The position numbers and the translations under genes were made by a program. The notes beneath the pieces were generated by a model. That model was not told the DNA's origin. It saw only the letters and a list, made by a program, of their open reading frames with translations, and ran no database searches. From NCBI GenBank assembly GCA_963839365.1, contig CAWIUT010000005.1, positions 124,001-188,000 of the forward strand: a stretch of DNA of 64,000 bases, given 5' to 3'. Below are positions 43,532-52,391 of this stretch, piece after piece. This DNA comes from DASSKA01 sp963839365 (GTDB taxonomy: Bacteria; Actinomycetota; Actinomycetes; Propionibacteriales; Nocardioidaceae). How positions within the stretch are numbered: the stretch's first letter is position 1; each line of letters begins with the position of its first letter.

Positions 43532-44130
43532 GCATCCTCGGCCTCTACCTGCCCGGCACGTCGCCGGTGCACCGCACTCCCGCAGCGGTGAAGCTCCTGG
43601 TCATGGTGGCGATCGGCGTCGCTTCGGTGCTGCTGGAGCACGTGTGGGAGGTCTGCGCCATGCTGCTGCTGGTGCTGGTGGGCTACGTGGTGGCACGGGT
43701 CCCCTTCCGGACGGCGCTCGCCCAGGTGCGACCGTTGCTGGTGGTGGTCTCCTTCACCGCGGTCGTGCACGTCGTGCTGGAGGGCTGGGAGCGGGCCTTC
43801 GTCGTGGTCGGGATCGTGGTCGCCCTGGTGCTGATGGCCGGTCTGGTCACCCTGACCACGCGCACCGACGCGATGGTGGACGCCGTGGTCGGGCTGCTTC
43901 GACCGTTGCGGCGGCTCGGTGTCGACCCCAACCGCGTCGGCCTGCTCATCGCGCTCGGCATCCGGTGCGTGCCGGTGGTGGTGGGGTTGGCCGAGGAGGT
44001 CCGTGACGCTCAGCGGGCCCGGGGATTGACGGCCAGCCCCCGCGCGTTCGCGGTGCCCCTGGTGGTGCGGTCGCTGCGGCATGCCGACGCGCTCGGGGAG
44101 GCGCTGCAGGCCAGGGGTGTCGAGGACTGA
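43528..44130 (+). CDS. bioN: ECF transporter transmembrane subunit (BioN-type)
   Basis: 200 residues. Four or more helices (KLLVMVAIGVASVLLE; CAMLLLVLVGYVVA; AFVVVGIVVALVLMAGLVTL; LLIALGIRCVPVVVG) and the coupling-helix motifs with Ala-Arg-Gly: RARGLTA and QARGVED. Links the ATPase to BioY. Last gene of the five-gene operon, 117 bp before the second DUF222 pseudogene copy. Confidence 0.9.
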   Translation: MSILGLYLPGTSPVHRTPAAVKLLVMVAIGVASVLLEHVWEVCAMLLLVLVGYVVARVPFRTALAQVRPLLVVVSFTAVVHVVLEGWERAFVVVGIVVALVLMAGLVTLTTRTDAMVDAVVGLLRPLRRLGVDPNRVGLLIALGIRCVPVVVGLAEEVRDAQRARGLTASPRAFAVPLVVRSLRHADALGEALQARGVED

Positions 44131-44247
44131 GCGCGCCTGCTGCAACGGCGTGGTCCGGTCGCGGCTGCCCGGCACGGTCCCAGAGTCCTTACCTTTCCTG
44201 GTCTCCCGCGCGGGGGGACCCGACCCATGTCGCCGAGGCGGAAGCGC

Positions 44248-44604
44248 CGGTGGGGGTCTTCAGCGTCGTGCCCATGTTCGAGGTGGGTGAGGTGTTGGCA
44301 GGTCGGGGGCTGGCTGATGCCCTGGAGGCCAACGCGCGGGCCGGGGCCGGGGCGGCGGGCCTTCGAGCTGGTGGCGGAGTTCGCGGCCGTGGAGCTGGGT
44401 CCGCTGCTGGGCCGTTCGGTCGCGGCCGCGGATCATCTGTTGCGCGATGCGTTGGACCTGCGGCATCGGCACCCCCGGCTGTGGGAGCAGATCGCGGCGA
44501 CCGCGCGGTTGGCGGTGCTGCCCGGCCCGGCGCTGACCGGCCGGCGGCTGGTGCAGGTCGATGCGGGCACCGGCGCGGAGGTCGACCTGGCCGCCGAGCT
44601 GGGG
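44248..44604 (+). repeat. Long direct repeat, copy B
   Basis: About 357 bp near-identical to 16348-16702. It differs from copy A by a few substitutions and by two one-base insertions, so the two copies are frameshifted at different points. Confidence 0.85.
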
Positions 44605-44956
44605 CTGGAAGCGAGCTACCAGGTCCCACCGACGGACCTCCGGATGAGGAGCCACCAGACGACGAGCCACCGCTGGGGTGGCCAGAAGACGGCGTGCCCG
44701 GCGACCGCGACGCGCAGGGCGCCGCGGCGGGCACGAATCCGGAGCAGGATCCCCCGGGAAGACCCGCATCGACAACCTCGGCGGACTCCGCCGCCGGCTG
44801 CACCGGGTCAAGACCCACAAACCGGGCTGACGGGTCCACCAACCCGAACGCGGCGTCTACCCGTGGCGCAGCCCCCACGGCCACTGGTACCGCATGGACA
44901 ACACCGGCACCCGCCGCCTCGGCAAACGGCCCGACCAGGACGGCGAGGATCACTGA
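44248..44956 (+). pseudogene. Decayed DUF222/HNH (13E12-type) repeat gene, copy B
   Basis: Starts in frame as MFEVGEVLAGRGLADALEA, shifts frame at about 44350, then reads RRAFELVAEFAAVELGPLLG to LAAELGLEASYQVP. After a diverged Pro/Asp-rich stretch it ends with a remnant of the HNH C-terminus: RIDNLGGLRRRLHRVKTHKP, a stop, then GVYPWRSPHGHWYRMDNTGT. The central part of the HNH gene is deleted. No mobilisation genes are seen. The end overlaps the tail of the VLRF1 gene. Confidence 0.8.
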
Positions 44957-45591
44957 CGTCCGAGCGGATCCTCGACCTCGACGATGGCGGAAGATCCGTC
45001 CACGATGGCCCCTTCGAGCACGGTGCGCCGAGGATCAGGAACGTCCAGCCACGGTTCGGTGCAAAGCGTGACCATCGCAGAGAACCTGGGGCCGCTGAGC
45101 ACCTGGTGCACGGCCTGGCGGTCTCCGCCGCAGACCAGCGCCTCAAGCGGCCGCGGCTGCGTGCCCAGGACCTGGTGAGCGTGCTGGGCCGCGGCCTCGT
45201 AGGCCTCGCGCGCCTGGTTCGCCCGGCGGCGCGCGAACCGCTGCTGGCTCTGGCCGCCGGCCTTGGTGCGGCCCTGCACGTGCCGCCGGCCCACCTTGGA
45301 GGCGAGCACCTCGGTGCCTCGCAGCCGGGCGACCGCGAAGCCCCGCTTGCGGACCAGCAGCAGGCCCCAGTCCGAAGGCTCCGCAACCAGCCGCGCGAAG
45401 GCGGGCACGTCGGCCGGTCCGACGTACCGCCGGCCGAACGGCGCACGGGCGCGGCACCAGGCACCGTCGGCAGCCTTGGCCTCCAGCCCACCGTTCCCGA
45501 CGACCAGCTCGTAGCCGCCATGGCGGTCAGCGAAGTTCGCGAACCACCGTTCCACCCGCGCGGACGGCACGAGGACGGTGTGTGAGGCCAC
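44950..45591 (-). CDS. Actinobacterial Vms1-like release factor (acVLRF1) family
   Basis: 213 residues from the GTG at 45591. eRF1-like/VLRF1 domain protein; the key loop GRTKAGGQSQQRFARRR fits the Gln-containing loop that cleaves peptidyl-tRNA in the Vms1/eRF1 superfamily, followed by a helix (ANQAREAYEAAAQHAHQVL). Predicted role: release of stalled peptides from tRNA during ribosome rescue. It lies 16 bp downstream of the MIP18-type gene on the same strand, so it can be read as the last gene of the suf operon. Confidence 0.85.
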   Translation of the reverse strand: MASHTVLVPSARVERWFANFADRHGGYELVVGNGGLEAKAADGAWCRARAPFGRRYVGPADVPAFARLVAEPSDWGLLLVRKRGFAVARLRGTEVLASKVGRRHVQGRTKAGGQSQQRFARRRANQAREAYEAAAQHAHQVLGTQPRPLEALVCGGDRQAVHQVLSGPRFSAMVTLCTEPWLDVPDPRRTVLEGAIVDGSSAIVEVEDPLGRQ

Positions 45592-45607
45592 GCCTCACCC
45601 TAACGGC

Positions 45608-46003
45608 TCAGACGTTGAACCCGAGGGCGCGCAGCTGTTCGCGACCGTCGTCGGTGATCTTGTCCGGGCCCCACGGCGGCATCCAGACCCAGTTGATGTC
45701 GACGTTGTTGACCATGCCCTCGAGAGCCTGCTCGGACTGGTCGGTGATCACGTCGGTGAGCGGGCATGCGGCGCTGGTGAGGGTCATGTCCAGGACGACG
45801 TTGTTGCCCTCCTCCACGTGCACTCCGTACACCAGGCCCAGGTCGACCACGTTGATGCCGAGCTCGGGGTCGATCACGTCCTTCATCGCCTCGGTCACGT
45901 CGTCGGCCGTCAGCGTGGAACCGCCGCCGGACAGGTCGACCTCGGGCAGGTCGTCGTGCGGGCTCTCGTGCGTCTGCTCGAGCTGCGTGTGGGCGTCGGT
46001 CAT
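45608..46003 (-). CDS. MIP18/DUF59 family Fe-S assembly factor (SufT-like)
   Basis: 131 residues from the ATG at 46003. DUF59 domain after an acidic 35-residue N-terminus: DVTEAMKDVIDPELGINVVDLGLVYG, the conserved Cys in LTSAACPLTDV, and VWMPPWGPDKIT. Members help load Fe-S clusters onto targets. ATGA overlap with sufU. Confidence 0.92.
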   Translation of the reverse strand: MTDAHTQLEQTHESPHDDLPEVDLSGGGSTLTADDVTEAMKDVIDPELGINVVDLGLVYGVHVEEGNNVVLDMTLTSAACPLTDVITDQSEQALEGMVNNVDINWVWMPPWGPDKITDDGREQLRALGFNV

Positions 46004-46482
46004 GATTGCTCCTTCGTTGCGTCGCTCTCGGAGAGCGCCTGCGATGTCGCGTCCTTCCAGGCCATCCAGGACAGGAGTGCGCACTTCACGCGCGCTGGGA
46101 ACTTGGCCACGCCGGCGAACGCGATGCCGTCCTCGAGCACCTCCTCGTCCGGCTCCACGGTCCCCCGACCCTGCATCAGCGCCAGGAACTCGTCATGGAT
46201 GCCGAGCGCCTCCTTGACCGGCTTGCCGATCACCAGGTCGGTCATCACCGAGGTGCTGGCCTGGCTGATCGAGCAGCCCTCCGCGTCGTAGGAGACGTCC
46301 TCGACGACGGCGTCGTCACCGCTGCCGGAGAGGTGCACCCGCATCGTCACGTCGTCCCCGCAGGTCGGGTTGACGTGGTGGACCTCGGCTTCGTACGGCT
46401 CCCGAAGGCCCTTGTGGTGCGGGCTCTTGTAGTGATCGAGGATGATCTCCTGGTAGAGCGCATCCAGGTCCTGTGAGGTCAT
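46000..46482 (-). CDS. sufU: SufU family Fe-S cluster assembly/sulfur transfer protein
   Basis: 160 residues from the ATG at 46482. SufU-type: DALYQEIILDHYKSPHHKG, then zinc/sulfur ligands Cys in NPTCGDDVTM, Asp-Ala-Glu-Gly-Cys in YDAEGCSISQAS and Cys in RVKCALLSW. It takes sulfur from SufS by zinc-ligand exchange. Two bases after sufS stop. Confidence 0.94.
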   Translation of the reverse strand: MTSQDLDALYQEIILDHYKSPHHKGLREPYEAEVHHVNPTCGDDVTMRVHLSGSGDDAVVEDVSYDAEGCSISQASTSVMTDLVIGKPVKEALGIHDEFLALMQGRGTVEPDEEVLEDGIAFAGVAKFPARVKCALLSWMAWKDATSQALSESDATKEQS

Positions 46483-46484
46483 CT

Positions 46485-47762
46485 TCAGTCCACCCGGAAG
46501 TACTTCTTGGTGTACTCCAACCCCTCGACCAGCGCATCGATCTCCGCCGGTGTGGTGTACAGGTACGACGAGGCGCGCGTCGAGCTCTGCACCCCGAAAC
46601 GCTTGTGCGCGGGCTTCGCGCAGTGGTGCCCGGCTCGCACCGCCACCCCGCGTGAGTCCAGCACCTGGCTGACGTCGTGCGGGTGGACCCCCTCCAGCTC
46701 GAAGGAGATCGCCCCACCCCGCTCCTTGGCGGTGGTCGGCCCGAGCACGGTGAGGCCCTTGACCGAGGTCAGTCCCTCCAGCGCGTAGCCGGTGATGGCC
46801 TCCTCGTGGGCGCGGATGTTCTCCATCCCGATCGCGCTCAGGTAGTCCACCGCGGCCCCGAGACCCACGGCCTCGACGATCGGTGGGGTGCCGGCCTCGA
46901 ACTTGTGCGGCGGTGGCGCGAAGGTCGAGCGCTGCATGGTGACCGTCTCGATCATCTCGCCACCACCGAGGAACGGCGGCAGCTGCTCGAACAGCTCCCG
47001 GCGACCCCACAGCACCCCGATCCCGGTGGGTCCGGTCACCTTGTGGCCGGTGAAGGCCAAGAAGTCTGCATCGACGGCCTGTACGTCGACCGGCATCTGC
47101 GGTGCGGCCTGCGAGGCGTCCACCACGACGACCGCGCCCACCTCGTGGGCCCGGCGGGCGATGTCGGCGACCGGGGTGACGGTGCCGAGCATGTTCGACA
47201 CCCAGGTCAGCGCTACCACCTTGGTGCGCTCGTTGATCAGCTCGTCGAGGTCCGAGAGGTCCAGCCGGCCCTCGTCGGTGAGCCCGAACCAGCGCAGCCG
47301 GGCTCCTTTCCGCTCGGTCAGCAGCTGCCACGGCACGATGTTGGAGTGGTGCTCCATCTCGGTGATGACGACCTCGTCGCCCTCGCCGATCGCCAGCGGG
47401 CCGTGGGCCCAGGCCATGCTGTTGGCCACCAGGTTGAGCGCCTCCGAGGCGTTCTTGGCAAAGATCACCTCGTCGCGCGACGGTGCGTTGAGGAACGCGG
47501 CCACCTTGTCCCGGGCGCCCTCATAGGCCTCGGTCGACTCCGCGCCGAGCTGGTGCACCGCGCGGGCTACGTTCGCGTTGTGCCGCTCCAGGTGGTCGAC
47601 CATCGCGTCGATCACCACCTGCGGCTTCTGGGAGGTGTTCGCGCTGTCCAGGTACACCAGCGGGTGCCCGTCGGCCAGGATCCGCGACAGGATCGGGAAG
47701 TCAGCCCGGATCAGGTCGAGGCCGTCGAGCAGCCCGGGAACGCTCGTCGTGCTCACCGTCAC
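46485..47762 (-). CDS. sufS: Cysteine desulfurase SufS
   Basis: 425 residues. PLP enzyme that takes sulfur from cysteine. PLP Lys in FLAFTGHKVTGPTGIGV, catalytic Cys in RAGHHCAKPAHKRFG, and group II markers including HNANVARAVHQLGAEST. Start GTG at 47762, 29 bp after sufC. Between sufC and sufU in the operon. Confidence 0.95.
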   Translation of the reverse strand: MTVSTTSVPGLLDGLDLIRADFPILSRILADGHPLVYLDSANTSQKPQVVIDAMVDHLERHNANVARAVHQLGAESTEAYEGARDKVAAFLNAPSRDEVIFAKNASEALNLVANSMAWAHGPLAIGEGDEVVITEMEHHSNIVPWQLLTERKGARLRWFGLTDEGRLDLSDLDELINERTKVVALTWVSNMLGTVTPVADIARRAHEVGAVVVVDASQAAPQMPVDVQAVDADFLAFTGHKVTGPTGIGVLWGRRELFEQLPPFLGGGEMIETVTMQRSTFAPPPHKFEAGTPPIVEAVGLGAAVDYLSAIGMENIRAHEEAITGYALEGLTSVKGLTVLGPTTAKERGGAISFELEGVHPHDVSQVLDSRGVAVRAGHHCAKPAHKRFGVQSSTRASSYLYTTPAEIDALVEGLEYTKKYFRVD

Positions 47763-47791
47763 TCTCGGAGCTCCTTCCTCACCAGTCCTGC

Positions 47792-48559
47792 TCAGACCGA
47801 GGCCTTGACGTACTTGTCGTAGCCCTCGGCCTCGAGCTGCTCGGCCAGCTCTGGCCCGCCCTCCTCGGCGACCCGGCCGTCGACGAAGACGTGCACGAAG
47901 TCGGGGGTGATGTAGCGCAGGATCCGGGTGTAGTGCGTGATCAGCAGCACGCCCCGGTCGCCCCGCTCGCGGAACCGGTTCACGCCCTCGGAGACGACCT
48001 TGAGCGCGTCGATGTCCAGTCCCGAGTCGGTCTCGTCCAGGATCGCCACCTTCGGGTCGAGAAGGTCGAGCTGGACGATCTCGTGACGCTTCTTCTCACC
48101 ACCGGAGAAGCCCTCGTTCACCGAGCGCTGCGCGAACGCCGGGTCCATCTTCATCAGGCCCATGGCCTCGTTGACGTCCTTGACCCAGGTGCGCAGCTTG
48201 GGCGCCTCGCCACCGATGGCGGTCTTCGCGCTGCGCAGGAAGTTGGACACCGAGACGCCGGGCACCTCGACCGGGTACTGCATGGCCAGGAACAGGCCGG
48301 CGCGGGCACGCTCGTCCACGGTCATGGCGAGCACGTCCTGGCCGTCCAGCGTCACGCTGCCGCTGGTCACGGTGTACTTCGGGTGACCGGCGATCGAGTA
48401 GGCGAGCGTCGACTTCCCCGAGCCGTTCGGGCCCATGATCGCGTGCGTCTGCCCCTCCTTGATGGTGAGGTTGACGCCCTTGAGGATCTCTTTGGTGCCG
48501 TTCGCCTCGTCGCCGGTGTCGACGCTGACGTGCAGGTCGCGGATTTCCAGGGTGGCCAT
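47792..48559 (-). CDS. sufC: Fe-S assembly ATPase SufC
   Basis: 255 residues. ABC-type ATPase of the SufBCD scaffold: Walker A MGPNGSGKSTLAY, signature NEGFSGGEKKRHEIVQ, Walker B VAILDETDSGLDIDALK and switch His ITHYTRILRYI. Start ATG at 48559. Typical length. It lies 51 bp after the Rieske gene. Confidence 0.96.
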   Translation of the reverse strand: MATLEIRDLHVSVDTGDEANGTKEILKGVNLTIKEGQTHAIMGPNGSGKSTLAYSIAGHPKYTVTSGSVTLDGQDVLAMTVDERARAGLFLAMQYPVEVPGVSVSNFLRSAKTAIGGEAPKLRTWVKDVNEAMGLMKMDPAFAQRSVNEGFSGGEKKRHEIVQLDLLDPKVAILDETDSGLDIDALKVVSEGVNRFRERGDRGVLLITHYTRILRYITPDFVHVFVDGRVAEEGGPELAEQLEAEGYDKYVKASV

Positions 48560-48610
48560 GTGTTCTCGCTCTCAGCTTCGCGTTGGATGGTTTCAGGTGT
48601 GGGTGGTGAG

Positions 48611-48928
48611 TCAGTACGGGGCTTCGACGTCGACGAGGACGTCCTCGCCCTCGGTCCTGACCGGGTAGATGGCGACCGGGTCGGTGGCCGGGAGGCTGGT
48701 GGGCTTGCCGGTGCGCAGGTCGAACCGGGACCCGTGCAGCCAGCACTCCAGCTCGGTGCCCTCCAGGTCACCCTCGGACAGCGGGATCGACTCGTGCGAG
48801 CACTCGTCGTAGATGGCGTACCACTCGTCTCCGTCACGTGCCACCGCGACGTCGACACCGTTCACCGAGACGGCGAAGGCCGATCCGGGCTCGACGTCGG
48901 AGACCGCGCAGGCTCGGGTGAAGCTCAC
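48611..48928 (-). CDS. Rieske-type ferredoxin in the suf operon
   Basis: 105 residues. Rieske fold with the ligand pairs DECSHESIPLSEG (C-x-H) and LECWLHGSRFDL (C-x2-H) holding a [2Fe-2S] cluster. No oxygenase gene is near; in actinobacteria a small Rieske protein commonly sits between sufD and sufC, presumably as an electron donor in cluster assembly. 4-bp overlap with sufD. Confidence 0.93.
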   Translation of the reverse strand: MSFTRACAVSDVEPGSAFAVSVNGVDVAVARDGDEWYAIYDECSHESIPLSEGDLEGTELECWLHGSRFDLRTGKPTSLPATDPVAIYPVRTEGEDVLVDVEAPY

Positions 48929-50127
48929 GCGCTGACCTCCTTCCGCGAACCGGCCGGGTTGATACCGACCGTCTTGGCCAGCTCCGCCTCGACCGCCTGC
49001 AGCAGCCGGCTCTGGATCTCCTCCACGCCGATCTTGCGGAGGATGTCGGCGAAGAAGCCGTGCACCACCAGACGGCGCGCCTGGTCCTCGGGGATTCCCC
49101 GCGACTGCAGGTAGAACAGCTGCTCGTCGTCGAACCTTCCCGTGGTGGACGCGTGCCCGGCGCCCTCGATCTCACCGGTCTCGATCTCCAGGTTGGGCAC
49201 CGAGTCGGCCTTGCACCCGTCGGTGAGCACCAGGTTGCGGTTCGACTCGTAGGTGTCGATGCCTTCGGCGATCTTGCGGATCAGCACGTCCCCGATCCAC
49301 ACGGTGTGCGCCCCTTCCCCCTGCAGCGCGCCCTTGTAGTCCACGTTGCTGCGGGTGCGCGGCGCGTTGTGGTCCACGAACAGCCGGTGCTCGAGGTGCT
49401 GTCCGGCGTCGGCGAAGTACAGCCCGAGCAGCTCGGCCTCACCGCCCGGACCGTCATAGGCCACCGAGGTGTTCATCCGGACGAGGTCCCCGCCGAACGT
49501 GACGGCGACGTGGCGGAAGGTGGCGTCTCGACCGACCTTGGCGTGCTGGGTGGAGTGGTGGACCGCGTCGTCGGCCCAGTCCTGCACCGACACGAGGGTC
49601 AGGCTCGCGCCGTCCCCGACCACGATCTCGATGTTGTCGGCGACGACCGCGGAGCCCTCGAACTGCAGCACGACCGTCGCCTTGCTGTGCGGCTCGGCCA
49701 CGATCACGGCGTGCCCGGCGGACGCGCTGTCGATGGTGGTGCCGCGATGGGTCACCACCGTGGCACCCTCCACCACGGACTCCGCCGGGATCGTGACGAC
49801 GGTGGACTCCTTGGCGGCCGCCCACGCCCGGGCGCTGACCCGGTCGACGGGCACATACCCACTCGAGCCGCGGACTGCCGCGTCCGCGTCGGCCCGGGTC
49901 ACCGTGACGCCTTTGGCGGCATCGACGTCGAGGGAGGTCGTCCCGGATCCGAGCGGGGCGTCCTTGTGCAGGTCACGCAGCCTCTTCAGCGGCGTGAACC
50001 TCCAGACCTCCTCACGCCCGGTGGGCACCTCGAAGAAGTCGACGTCGAAAGATCCCTCGGGGTGCAGGTGGCTGGCCAGCTTCGTCTCGAGGGCGTTGGC
50101 CACGTTCGGCGTCTCGGTCGCAGTCAC
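48925..50127 (-). CDS. sufD: Fe-S assembly protein SufD
   Basis: 400 residues. SufBD-core beta-helix protein: ends with HASTTGRFDDEQLFYLQSRG and IPEDQARRLVVHGFFADIL. Forms the SufBC2D scaffold with SufB and SufC. Start probably MTATETPNVA at 50127 (GTG-type), 66 bp after the sufB stop. Confidence 0.95.
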   Translation of the reverse strand: MTATETPNVANALETKLASHLHPEGSFDVDFFEVPTGREEVWRFTPLKRLRDLHKDAPLGSGTTSLDVDAAKGVTVTRADADAAVRGSSGYVPVDRVSARAWAAAKESTVVTIPAESVVEGATVVTHRGTTIDSASAGHAVIVAEPHSKATVVLQFEGSAVVADNIEIVVGDGASLTLVSVQDWADDAVHHSTQHAKVGRDATFRHVAVTFGGDLVRMNTSVAYDGPGGEAELLGLYFADAGQHLEHRLFVDHNAPRTRSNVDYKGALQGEGAHTVWIGDVLIRKIAEGIDTYESNRNLVLTDGCKADSVPNLEIETGEIEGAGHASTTGRFDDEQLFYLQSRGIPEDQARRLVVHGFFADILRKIGVEEIQSRLLQAVEAELAKTVGINPAGSRKEVSA

Positions 50128-50193
50128 AGGTTCGCGTTCACTTTCTGTCGTCAGCGGTGTCGGATGCGCGGGTGCAGCGGGGCGGACAGGGTG

Positions 50194-51612
50194 TCAGCCC
50201 ACGGCACCTTCCATCTGGAGCTCGATCAGCCGGTTGAGCTCGAGCGCGTACTCCATGGGCAGCTCCTTGGCGATCGGCTCCACGAAGCCGCGGACGATCA
50301 TCGCCATCGCCTCGTCCTCCTCGAGCCCCCGGCTCATCAGGTAGAACAGCTGGCCGTCACTGACCTTCGAGACGGTCGCCTCGTGCGCCATCGACACGTC
50401 GTCCTCCCGTACGTCGACGTACGGGTAGGTGTCGGAGCGGCTGATCTGGTCCACCAGCAGCGCGTCGCACTTGACGATGCTTGCCGAGTGCTCGGCGCCC
50501 TCGTTGACCTGCACCAGACCCCGGTACGACGTACGCCCGCCGCCTCGCGCGACCGACTTGGAGATGATGGAGCTGGAGGTGTGCGGTGCGGCGTGCACCA
50601 TCTTCGCTCCGGCGTCCTGGTGCTGGCCCTCCCCGGCGAAGGCGACCGAGAGCGTCTCGCCACGGGCGTGCTCCCCGAGCAGGTAGACGGCGGGGTACTT
50701 CATGGTGACCTTCGAGCCGATGTTGCCGTCGATCCACTCCATGGTCGCGCCGGCCTCGCAGGTGGCCCGCTTCGTGACCAGGTTGTACACGTTGCTCGAC
50801 CAGTTCTGGATCGTGGTGTAGCGGCAGCGGGCACCCTTCTTCACCACGATCTCCACGACCGCGGAGTGCAGCGAGTCCGAGCTGTAGATCGGGGCGGTGC
50901 AGCCCTCGACGTAGTGAACGTAGGCGTCCTCGTCGACGATGATCAGGGTGCGCTCGAACTGGCCCATGTTCTCGGTGTTGATCCGGAAGTAGGCCTGCAG
51001 CGGGATGTCGACGTGCACGCCCTTCGGCACGTAGATGAACGAGCCACCCGACCACACCGAGGTGTTCAGGGCCGCGAACTTGTTGTCGCCGACCGGGATG
51101 ACGGTGCCGAAGTACTCCTTGAACAGGTCCGGGTGCTCCCGAAGGGCGGTGTCGGTGTCCAGGAACAGCACGCCCTGCGCCTCGAGGTCCTCCCGGATCT
51201 TGTGGTAGACGACCTCGGACTCGTACTGCGCGGCGACCCCCGCGATCAGGCGCTGCTTCTCCGCCTCGGGGATGCCCAGCTTGTCGTAGGTGCTCTTGAT
51301 GTCCTCCGGCAGCTCGTCCCACGAGGCCGCCTGCTTCTCGGTGGAGCGGACGAAGTACTTGATGTTGTCGAAGTCGATCCCGCCGAGCTCCGCGCCCCAC
51401 TTGGGCATCGGCTTGCGCTCGAAGAGCTTCAGGCCCTTCAGGCGCCGCTCGAGCATCCACTCGGGTTCGTTCTTCTTGTCCGAGATGCCCCGTACGACCG
51501 CCTCGTTGAGGCCCCGCTGGGCGCTGGCGCCCGCCTCGTCGCTGTCGGCCCAGCCGTACTCGTAACGGCCCAGGCCCGCGAGCTCCGGGTTCATCTGGTC
51601 GATCGTGGTCAT
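50194..51612 (-). CDS. sufB: Fe-S assembly scaffold protein SufB
   Basis: 472 residues from the ATG at 51612. Conserved blocks GVWSGGSFIYVPKGVHVDIPLQ-type region, CTAPIYSSDSLHSAVVE (with the sulfur-accepting Cys), TMEWIDGNIGSK and HEATVSKVSDGQLFYLMSRG. No intein, unlike mycobacterial SufB. ATGA overlap with sufR. Confidence 0.96.
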   Translation of the reverse strand: MTTIDQMNPELAGLGRYEYGWADSDEAGASAQRGLNEAVVRGISDKKNEPEWMLERRLKGLKLFERKPMPKWGAELGGIDFDNIKYFVRSTEKQAASWDELPEDIKSTYDKLGIPEAEKQRLIAGVAAQYESEVVYHKIREDLEAQGVLFLDTDTALREHPDLFKEYFGTVIPVGDNKFAALNTSVWSGGSFIYVPKGVHVDIPLQAYFRINTENMGQFERTLIIVDEDAYVHYVEGCTAPIYSSDSLHSAVVEIVVKKGARCRYTTIQNWSSNVYNLVTKRATCEAGATMEWIDGNIGSKVTMKYPAVYLLGEHARGETLSVAFAGEGQHQDAGAKMVHAAPHTSSSIISKSVARGGGRTSYRGLVQVNEGAEHSASIVKCDALLVDQISRSDTYPYVDVREDDVSMAHEATVSKVSDGQLFYLMSRGLEEDEAMAMIVRGFVEPIAKELPMEYALELNRLIELQMEGAVG

Positions 51613-52304
51613 GAAGTCAACCTCTCGTGTGCGGTCTGGGTGGACGGATGAGCGGAGGAAGGAAACATCCGTGATGCGCCTTCGGGGATGCTGGTGGTGC
51701 ACACCCCGTCCCCGTGCGCGATCGTGGCCAGGCGTTGGATGTGGCGACCGAGCACCTTGCCGATCGCCTCGGTCTCCGCCTCGCAGAGCTGGGGGAACTC
51801 GTGGGCCACGTGGGCCACCGGGCAGTGCTGCTGGCACAGCTGCTCCCCGGCCGGGCCTTGGCGCACCGAGGCGGCGTAGCCGTCCCGGGTCAGCGCGACG
51901 GCCAGCGCCTCGGCCGGGTCGAGGTCCGGGTTCGCGGCGACGGCGGCGGCATAGGCGTCGCCCAGGCCGGCCATCCGTTTGCGCGCGAACGCCATCACTG
52001 CTTCCTCTCCCCCGGTCTCGTCGAGGAACCGGAGCGCCTCGACGGCGAGGTCGTCGTACTTCTGGTCGAAGAAGTCCCTACCCGACTCGGTGATCGCGAA
52101 CACCTTTGCCGGACGGCCCCGGCCCCGGGCGCCGTACACCCGGGGCTGGCGGGCCTCGACCGCGCCCTGGGCGCTCAGGTGGTCGAGGTGGCGGCGAACG
52201 GCGGCAGGCGTCAGCCGTAGCCGCTCCGCGAGCGCGGCCGCGGTGCTCGGGCCGTTCTCGAGGATGGAGCGGGCCACCCGCTCACGCGTGCCGTCGATTT
52301 CCAC
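51609..52304 (-). CDS. sufR: Fe-S sensing repressor SufR
   Basis: 231 residues. Winged-helix N-terminus (AALAERLRLTPAAVRRHLDH) and C-terminal Cys set for a [4Fe-4S] cluster: QLCQQHCPVAHVAHEF, PQLCEAETEAIG and GDGVCTTS. Very close to mycobacterial SufR. It represses its own suf operon when clusters are plentiful. Start GTG at 52304, with a palindrome over the start region. Confidence 0.94.
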   Translation of the reverse strand: MEIDGTRERVARSILENGPSTAAALAERLRLTPAAVRRHLDHLSAQGAVEARQPRVYGARGRGRPAKVFAITESGRDFFDQKYDDLAVEALRFLDETGGEEAVMAFARKRMAGLGDAYAAAVAANPDLDPAEALAVALTRDGYAASVRQGPAGEQLCQQHCPVAHVAHEFPQLCEAETEAIGKVLGRHIQRLATIAHGDGVCTTSIPEGASRMFPSSAHPSTQTAHERLTS

Positions 52305-52316
52305 AACACCATTGTG
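52302..52316. promoter_or_regulatory. Putative SufR autoregulatory site CACAA-N5-TTGTG
   Basis: Perfect 5-bp inverted repeat with 5-bp spacer covering the sufR start codon and the region where a leaderless transcript would begin. The 5-5-5 layout matches the kind of site reported for mycobacterial SufR, but the half-sites are not the same bases. Confidence 0.4.
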
Positions 52317-52379
52317 TCGTTATTGGGGGGAGCGGTTCAAGTCAGGGTGCCCTCATCCGGGCGCGCTCTGCGTGCTTCC

Positions 52380-52385
52380 TACACT
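52380..52385 (+). promoter_or_regulatory. -10 element of the ABC transporter operon
   Basis: TACACT, six bases before the GTG at 52392; implies a leaderless mRNA. No convincing -35 seen. Confidence 0.5.
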
Positions 52386-52391
52386 GGAACG

